DNA of 11,290 nucleotides from Planctomycetota bacterium (GTDB lineage: Bacteria > Planctomycetota > UBA11346), in contig SLQH01000474.1 in assembly GCA_007131555.1 (NCBI GenBank), positions 1 through 11,290 of the forward strand. Reading direction: 5' to 3'. Positions 7,451 to 11,290 of this stretch are shown here, piece by piece. The notes below the pieces were generated by a model, which saw only the letters and a list, made by a program, of their open reading frames with translations, made no database searches and was not told the DNA's origin. Each line of letters starts with the position of its first letter. The stretch's first letter is position 1. Both the position numbers and the translations under genes were made by a program.

Positions 7451-7538
7451 GACCACCAGCGTTCTGCGCACACAACACCAGCAGTGTGTCCTACGCTCAC
7501 CCTGAGGGTGCTTCGAGCGCGGTTGTCTGCTGGTCGTC
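7451..7538. repeat. Structured non-coding stretch beside element A
   Basis: GACCACCAGC (7451-7460) and GCTGGTCGTC (7529-7538) are inverted repeats at 9 of 10 bases. They enclose two smaller hairpins: CACAC/GTGTG (7469-7473 with 7484-7488) and CACCC-TGA-GGGTG (7498-7510). The layout would allow a three-way junction. It adjoins the right end of element A and precedes the MORN lipoprotein gene, so it could be leader RNA, a repeat remnant or chance. No known RNA family is recognised. The rest of the gap, to 7656, shows nothing firm beyond a TGACGTCA palindrome at 7594-7601. Confidence 0.3.
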
Positions 7539-7656
7539 ATGGATGTCTAATGATGACAACGCGTCCCTACCCAAGCCTCACGGGGCTGAGTCGTGACGTC
7601 AATGATTCCGTGCTTGGCATGGCGGCTCTGCAACACCGTTCCTGATGAGAGATGAG

Positions 7657-8286
7657 ATGATGAAAGCCCTGTTCTCCTTGATCCTGTGCTGCTCGCTGTT
7701 TGCCTGTGGCGGTGGACGCAGCAGCGCCGATAGCGTTGACGGTACCGACGCCCCTGATGCCCGAACAGCACGTCGCCACGACACTACGCGGCCAGATAGC
7801 CCAGACGCAACCATCCCCGACCATGACGCCGCCCCGCCGGCGGCGACTCCTGATAACCTCATCGACCTGCTGCCCTTGGCTGCCAGCGGTCACTTCACGC
7901 CACCCCGAGAAGATGGGCCCTGGCGGCGCACATACCCCGACGGCAGCGTCTGGGAAGAAGGCCGCTTTGAAGATGGTCTGATGGTGGGTGAGTTCACCCG
8001 CTACTATCCAGATGGCCAGCGCTCACTGCACACCAGCTACGTGGCCGGTCACAAGCATGGCAGCTTCACCAGCTGGTACGCCAATGGCCAGATCTTCGAG
8101 CAAGGACAATACATCGCCGGTCAGCGCGATGGAACCTGGACCAGCTACTATGAGACCGGTCAGATCCTGGAAGAGAGCGTCTGGAAGCGCGGCCATCGGA
8201 TGTCGGTCACCACCCACCTGATCGACGGCAAGACCGTGACCACGCCAATCACCGGCTCACCGATCTCAATCCGCGGCGAAGACTGA
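7657..8286 (+). CDS. MORN-variant (YwqK-like) repeat lipoprotein
   Basis: The ATG at 7657 is preceded at five bases by GAGAG; the in-frame ATGs at 7645 and 7660 are also possible. The product starts MMKALFSLILCCSLFACGGG, a lipoprotein signal with LFAC as lipobox, so the Cys should be lipidated and the protein held on a membrane. A disordered Asp/Ala/Thr/Pro-rich spacer of ~60 residues follows. Then come four tandem repeats of about 24 residues of the MORN_2 type: TYPDGSVWEEGRFEDGLMVG, YYPDGQRSLHTSYVAGHKHG, WYANGQIFEQGQYIAGQRDG, YYETGQILEESVWKRGHR. The recurring core is Y-x-x-G-Q with a Gly turn. A short Thr-rich tail ends at 8286. Such repeats are common in bacterial surface proteins; their ligand is generally unknown, and the YwqK label does not prove an antitoxin role. 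The gene stands alone, between element copies A and B. Confidence 0.87.
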   Translation: MMKALFSLILCCSLFACGGGRSSADSVDGTDAPDARTARRHDTTRPDSPDATIPDHDAAPPAATPDNLIDLLPLAASGHFTPPREDGPWRRTYPDGSVWEEGRFEDGLMVGEFTRYYPDGQRSLHTSYVAGHKHGSFTSWYANGQIFEQGQYIAGQRDGTWTSYYETGQILEESVWKRGHRMSVTTHLIDGKTVTTPITGSPISIRGED

Positions 8287-8342
8287 CCAATCCCCACGCC
8301 GAGCCCCGAAATCAGACATCGTCCGACAATGGCCAGGCGTTT

Positions 8343-8490
8343 GTAAGGGATAGCGACCGAGCACAAGCGCAGTGCATTTTCGAGGCCCGATTCGTCGAAA
8401 ACCGCAACCATAGCCGTAGCTATGGTGAGAATTTCTGCAGAATCGGGGCCAAAAGACTACGCTAGGCGGATGTGTCAGCCTAAATCCCGC
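8343..8490 (+). mobile_element. MITE-like hairpin element, copy B
   Basis: It has the same length (148 bp), orientation and body as copy A. It opens GTAAGGGATAGCGACCGAGC, then shares the GCAGTGCATTTTCGAG stretch, the central palindrome CCATAGC-CGTA-GCTATGG (8408-8425) and AATCGGGGCC near 8441. The right end retains GATGTGTCAGCCTA but has decayed to AATCCCGCA where A has TTCCTTACA, so its terminal inverted repeat is broken. This suggests an older, immobile copy. It lies between the convergent MORN lipoprotein and kamA genes and might serve as a bidirectional transcription barrier through its hairpin, but there is no T-run. Confidence 0.7.
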
Positions 8491-8532
8491 AGTTGAACGA
8501 TGAAATCTGGATATAGGACCGCTGTCCAAGCA

Positions 8533-8590
8533 GATATACGCAGACAGAACTGATTTACCTTCTGGGTGAAAGTCCGAATCTGTCTATATC
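8533..8590. repeat. Inverted repeat GATATA(cgca)GACAGA / TCTGTCTATATC
   Basis: The arms at 8533-8548 and 8579-8590 pair over 12 bases, with a four-base bulge in the left arm and a 30-base loop. It sits downstream of both the MORN lipoprotein gene and kamA. It could act as an RNA hairpin at a transcript end or as a repeat remnant. There is no uridine tract. Confidence 0.35.
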
Positions 8591-8606
8591 GCCTTGTACA
8601 GCAACC

Positions 8607-8634
8607 CTATAGCCTCCAGCCTAAAGCCTACAGC
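8607..8634. repeat. Four tandem CTNNAGC heptamers
   Basis: Four units of seven bases follow each other without gaps, with NN being TA, CC, AA and AC in turn. The fixed positions match in every unit. The array lies 45 bases past the kamA stop, in sequence I judge non-coding. Short heptamer arrays of this type occur in intergenic DNA of various bacteria. Nothing here shows a function. Confidence 0.6.
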
Positions 8635-8678
8635 CGGATTGAGGGTCAGATGATCCCGACAGACCATACACGTGACGC

Positions 8679-10028
8679 TTAGGGCGTATCGTCCTCGTCG
8701 ACTTCGGTCTCCCGCCGTTCATAGCGTTCGTTACCTTCAGGGACCAGGGCGATGGCGTCATCCCAATCGGCCAGCAGGCGATGGATGCCGACCGCCTGTG
8801 CCTCATCAGCATTGCTCAGGTGCAACTGGAGATCACACTTGTCGCATTTGCGATCACAGAACACCGGCTCGTAGGAATCCGGTTCCTGGTAGGTGGTGAT
8901 CACGCCCTCGAAGTTGCGCAGCACCACCTTGTTGGTCGACCAGGAGATGAGGTAGTTGGGCATGACCGGGATCTTGCCGCCGCCGCCGGGAGCGTCGATG
9001 ACATAGGTCGGCACACACAGGCCGCTGGTATGGCCCTGGAGGCTCTCCATGATCTCGATGCCCTTGCCCACCGGGGTGCGGAAGTGGGTCAGCCCCTCGC
9101 TCAGGTCGCACTGATACAAGTAATAGGGCCGGACCCGATTGCGGACCAGATCATGGACCAGGGCCCGCATGATCCGGGGGCAGTCGTTGACCCCGGCCAG
9201 CAGCACCGTCTGGTTGCCCAGGGGGATGCCGGCATCAGCCAGACGAGCCAGGGCCTGGCGCGAGGAGGCGGTCAGTTCACGAGGATGGTTGAAGTGGGTG
9301 TTGATCCACAGCGGATGATAGCGCTTGAGCATATCGCACAGGCCATCGGTGATGCGATAGGGCAGCACCACCGGGGTCCGGGTGCCGATGCGGATGATCT
9401 CGACATGGGGAATGGCCCGCAGTTCCTTGAGGATCCACTCCAGGTAGCCGTCCTCCAGCAGGAAGGGATCACCACCGGACAGCAGCACGTCGCGGACCTC
9501 GCTGTGCTCCCGCACATAGGCCAGGCCGGCTTCGATCTGGGCCCAATCAGGGATCGAATCGCGATCGCCGACCTTGCGCTTACGGGTGCAATGACGGCAA
9601 TACATAGCGCAGACATTGCTGACCAGGAACAGCACCCGGTCCGGGTACCGATGAGTGATGCCCGGCACCGGTGAGTCATGATCCTCGCTCAAGGGATCAG
9701 CCATGTCGGCATTACCAATGAGCAGCTCCTCCGGCATCGGCAGGGCCTGTTTGAAGACCGGATCATTCTCGTAGTCGTTGGCATCGATCAGCGACAGATA
9801 ATACGGAGTGACCGACAGGGGAAACCGGGCAATGGTTCCCTCCAGTTCACGTCGCCGTTCCTCCGGCAGATCAATGCCCAACAAACGTTCGGCACTGGCC
9901 AGATCACGAATCCGGTGCTTGAGTTGCCAACGCCAATCAAACCAGCGCTGAAAGTCGCCATCAGGGGCGATCTGACCATGAATATGTTCCTGGCGGGCAT
10001 GTTGTTGGGCATGATGAGTTGGAGCCAT
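8679..10028 (-). CDS. ablA: L-lysine 2,3-aminomutase (radical SAM, PLP)
   Basis: The enzyme (also called KamA) moves the alpha-amino group of L-lysine to C3, giving L-beta-lysine, using a [4Fe-4S]-bound SAM radical and PLP. The cluster motif is C140-x3-C144-x2-C147 in CAMYCRHCTRKR. K352 in APGGGGKIPVMPNY is the PLP lysine. Residues placed 15 positions after the Clostridium subterminale enzyme numbering match its lysine-binding set: R149 (carboxylate), D308 and D345 (epsilon-amino group). C283, C391, C395 and C398 fit the structural zinc site. These residues, and the full-length C-terminus (449 aa), argue for lysine 2,3-aminomutase against the shorter EpmB or glutamate 2,3-aminomutase. The start at 10028 has AGGGAGAG five bases upstream (10034-10041). 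Its partner acetyltransferase gene is divergent at 10311, so the pair makes N-epsilon-acetyl-beta-lysine, an osmolyte. An acidic tail (EVDEDDTP) ends the protein. Lysine fermentation is unlikely, since no 5,6-aminomutase or thiolase neighbours are seen. Confidence 0.96.
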   Translation of the reverse strand: MAPTHHAQQHARQEHIHGQIAPDGDFQRWFDWRWQLKHRIRDLASAERLLGIDLPEERRRELEGTIARFPLSVTPYYLSLIDANDYENDPVFKQALPMPEELLIGNADMADPLSEDHDSPVPGITHRYPDRVLFLVSNVCAMYCRHCTRKRKVGDRDSIPDWAQIEAGLAYVREHSEVRDVLLSGGDPFLLEDGYLEWILKELRAIPHVEIIRIGTRTPVVLPYRITDGLCDMLKRYHPLWINTHFNHPRELTASSRQALARLADAGIPLGNQTVLLAGVNDCPRIMRALVHDLVRNRVRPYYLYQCDLSEGLTHFRTPVGKGIEIMESLQGHTSGLCVPTYVIDAPGGGGKIPVMPNYLISWSTNKVVLRNFEGVITTYQEPDSYEPVFCDRKCDKCDLQLHLSNADEAQAVGIHRLLADWDDAIALVPEGNERYERRETEVDEDDTP

Positions 10029-10310
10029 GGCATCTCTCCCTATGGAGGCTTCTTGGTGTCAGTGCTAGCAATGAGGAAATCACTCTATCCCAAACAAGCA
10101 GAATTCAAGCTGTTTCGTTGTTTTTATGAACAATGTGTCGAAAATAACACTTTCTTGCCGGACCCCAATAAACATGATGAGACTCTTGGTAAGCCAAGAG
10201 CCCCGAGGTGACCACAGTGCTTAACCGACGATGACAGTGTCTGTGAACGATATCTCGCCACCACAATGTTCTGTGCCGACGCCCCAGTCCATCATCATAC
10301 CGGAGCCGTA
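10029..10310. promoter_or_regulatory. AT-rich divergent promoter region of kamA and ablB, with a 7-bp dyad
   Basis: The 282-base spacer must hold promoters for both genes and is clearly more AT-rich (10060-10180) than anything else in the window. On the minus strand TTGAAT (10108-10103) and TAGAGT (10087-10082) are 15 bases apart, a weak sigma70-like pair for kamA. A perfect dyad CTCTTGG-TAAG-CCAAGAG lies at 10183-10200, between the two start regions. It could be an operator for a shared regulator or an RNA hairpin in the ablB leader. No plus-strand promoter stands out. Osmotic control is expected from the pathway but is not shown by the sequence. Confidence 0.4.
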
Positions 10311-11186
10311 ATGATCTTTGATGACCTGATCGCCTGCCTCAGCAACCATAACGAGCAGCAATGGAATGCCGACCTGGCCCATATCACAATCACTTGTGAC
10401 CCTCACAACCGCCGCCTGAAGTGCCTGGGCCTGCTACCAGACGACCTGGATGCCGGCGCGTACACGCACCTGCTCACCACCCTGCGTCAGCATCAGCCCG
10501 ACATCAGCAAGCTGCTGATCTACCTGCGCGCCCCCAGCCTCCCGGCCTGGGCCGGAGACCTGGTCCACGAGGCCTGTCTGAGTGGCTTCTTCGCCGGGAC
10601 CGACGCCCAGGTCCTGGCGGCTTTCCTTGATCCGGAACGAGCCGTGGCATCTAACGACGCCGAGCTGACGGCCATCCGCAGCGCCGCCGAGGCCCGCAGC
10701 CCGGCCCCCGCACCCCTGGCCGAGGGCTACCAGGCCCGCAGCGCCCAGGCCGATGACCTCGACCTGCTCATCGACCTGCTGCGCCGCACCTTCCCCGACT
10801 ACCCGACCCCGATCGACCCTGACTACCTCGGCCCCCGCCTGGCGGAGGGCAGCAGCCTGTTTGAGATCATCGACGATGCCCAGGGCCAGCCGGTGGCGAT
10901 CATCTCGGCCGAGGTCGACCTGACCAACCGCAACGCCGAGATCAGCGACTGTGCCACCCTGCCGGCCCATCGCGGCCGGGGCCTCATGCGCCACCTCATC
11001 ACCCGGGCCGAAGAGGCCGCCGCCGCTCGCGGCGTGACGGCCTGCTACACCCTGGCCCGGGCCTGTGAGCCGGGCGTCAACCACGCCTTCGCCGGCTGCG
11101 GCTACCGCTACACCGGCCGTCTGGTCAACAACTGCCGCATGCCGACCGGTTGGGAGACCATGAACGCTTGGTGCCGCCCGACCTAG
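10311..11186 (+). CDS. ablB: Beta-lysine N-epsilon-acetyltransferase (GNAT family)
   Basis: AblB acetylates the epsilon-amino group of L-beta-lysine with acetyl-CoA, giving the compatible solute N-epsilon-acetyl-beta-lysine. I start it at 10311 (MIFDDLIACL), since GGAG (10302-10305) lies five bases before it; the frame also opens at 10266 without a site. The protein is then 291 aa, normal for the family. The N-terminal half (1-135) is the AblB-specific part. The GNAT domain follows (about 140-290): YQARSAQADDLDLLIDLLRR as its first strand and helix, and LPAHRGRGLMRHLI as the acetyl-CoA pyrophosphate loop (RGRG at about 221-224). The C-terminal GYRYTGRLVNNCRMPTGWET then MNAW is very characteristic of AblB and separates it from generic GNATs. 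Many Ala/Arg codons end in C or G, giving very high GC. It diverges from kamA rather than following it in an operon. Confidence 0.92.
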   Translation: MIFDDLIACLSNHNEQQWNADLAHITITCDPHNRRLKCLGLLPDDLDAGAYTHLLTTLRQHQPDISKLLIYLRAPSLPAWAGDLVHEACLSGFFAGTDAQVLAAFLDPERAVASNDAELTAIRSAAEARSPAPAPLAEGYQARSAQADDLDLLIDLLRRTFPDYPTPIDPDYLGPRLAEGSSLFEIIDDAQGQPVAIISAEVDLTNRNAEISDCATLPAHRGRGLMRHLITRAEEAAAARGVTACYTLARACEPGVNHAFAGCGYRYTGRLVNNCRMPTGWETMNAWCRPT

Positions 11187-11290
11187 TGTGGTGACCCATA
11201 AATAACTCCCATAAGTCTTCGCCTCGCATGGCATCTGCTTCGTTGCGCTCCGCTCACAATAGCGCTGCTATTGCTCCGCTTCGCGACGCC
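11187..11290. mobile_element. Hairpin-type repeat element, second family, truncated by window end (copy D)
   Basis: Directly after the ablB stop, the sequence GTGTGGTGACCCATAAATAA and what follows is unlike coding DNA. It leads to a central palindrome CAATAGC-GCT-GCTATTG (11257-11273). The arms continue outward: GTTGCGCTCCGCT (11242-11254) faces CTCCGCTTCGCGAC (11274-11287), with imperfect pairing. The plan, a large imperfect hairpin with an ATAGC/GCTAT centre, is the same as in copies A and B, but the sequence is different. The right arm runs out of the window, so size and ends are unknown. It could also terminate ablB transcription. Confidence 0.5.

Larger units (their letters stand above)
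7250..7656. other. Intergenic region between divergent heparinase-like and MORN lipoprotein genes
   Basis: The gap of about 400 bases contains element A and the structured stretch 7451-7538, both listed separately. Close to the heparinase-like start, TATAAG on the minus strand (7269-7264) is a possible -10 box, but no good -35 sits at the right distance. The TSS-proximal side of element A ends about 16-25 bases upstream of it. No ORF here looks protein-like on either strand. Confidence 0.45.
8287..8678. other. Intergenic region between convergent genes, no gene seen
   Basis: This 392-base gap holds element B, the GATATA/TATATC inverted repeat and the CTNNAGC heptamer array, each listed separately. 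Neither strand has an ORF with protein-like composition, and I see no tRNA or other known RNA. Its base composition is less GC-rich than the flanking genes, especially from 8490 to 8640. Confidence 0.6.

Noticed and set aside
7451..7538. Integron attC-like site
   Set aside because: The outer inverted repeat and spacing were suggestive, but I could not find the GTTRRRY and RYYYAAC core sites at the ends, and no integrase is present.
7594..7601. Perfect palindrome TGACGTCA as an operator
   Set aside because: An 8-bp palindrome is expected by chance at this scale, and no second site or regulator gene is nearby.
7294..8490. Elements A and B as a CRISPR array or a full insertion sequence
   Set aside because: There are only two copies, 900 bases apart, with a gene between them. 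There are no spacers, no cas genes and no transposase.
8781..9674. 297-codon plus-strand ORF opposite kamA
   Set aside because: It lies wholly antisense to a gene with all its catalytic residues. The translation is low in aromatic residues and rich in Gly/Gln/Asp/His, as expected from the reverse of GC-biased codons, and it has no domain.
9678..10211. 177-codon plus-strand ORF at the kamA 5' end and in the spacer
   Set aside because: It is mostly antisense to kamA, runs into the AT-rich promoter region, and has no ribosome-binding site or family resemblance.

Overview
The window is GC-rich bacterial DNA, densely coding, with complete genes for universal bacterial functions (TsaB, alanine racemase). 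A membrane Ser/Thr kinase with a carbohydrate-binding-like extracellular end, a heparinase II/III-type enzyme, MORN-type lipoproteins and bacterial lysine 2,3-aminomutase with beta-lysine acetyltransferase fit a member of the Planctomycetes-Verrucomicrobia-Lentisphaerae group. This placement is an inference from gene content and is weak; nothing in the window fixes the taxon.

Layout, left to right. (1) 1-2269, plus strand: the 3' part of a receptor-like Ser/Thr kinase (end of the kinase domain, one membrane segment, long extracellular region, C-terminal CBM4/9-like domain). It is broken into two reading frames near 605, apparently by loss of one G. (2) 2295-2681: a long imperfect inverted-repeat element. 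Its ends match two shorter elements further on. (3) 2724-4477, plus: tsaB and alr, overlapping by ATGA. (4) 4533-7237, minus: a heparinase II/III-like gene followed by a small lipoprotein gene, a likely two-gene operon convergent with alr. (5) 7294-7441 and 8343-8490: two same-orientation copies of a 148-bp hairpin-type, MITE-like element. They bracket a MORN-repeat lipoprotein gene (7657-8286, plus). (6) 8491-8678: a non-coding stretch with an inverted repeat and a four-unit CTNNAGC heptamer repeat. (7) 8679-10028, minus, and 10311-11186, plus: lysine 2,3-aminomutase (ablA/kamA) and beta-lysine N-acetyltransferase (ablB), divergent across an AT-rich spacer. (8) 11187-11290: the start of another hairpin-type repeat of a different sequence family, cut by the window end.

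How the genes work together. KamA converts L-lysine to L-beta-lysine and AblB acetylates it to N-epsilon-acetyl-beta-lysine, a compatible solute, so the right end is a salt-stress module. TsaB belongs to the tRNA t6A machinery and Alr supplies D-alanine for peptidoglycan; they share a transcript but not a pathway. The heparinase-like enzyme and its lipoprotein partner probably deal with a uronate-containing polysaccharide or its fragments, but the substrate cannot be read from the sequence. The most unusual content is the family of palindromic mobile-like repeats filling nearly every long intergenic gap. No rRNA, tRNA, CRISPR array, transposase or phage gene was seen.
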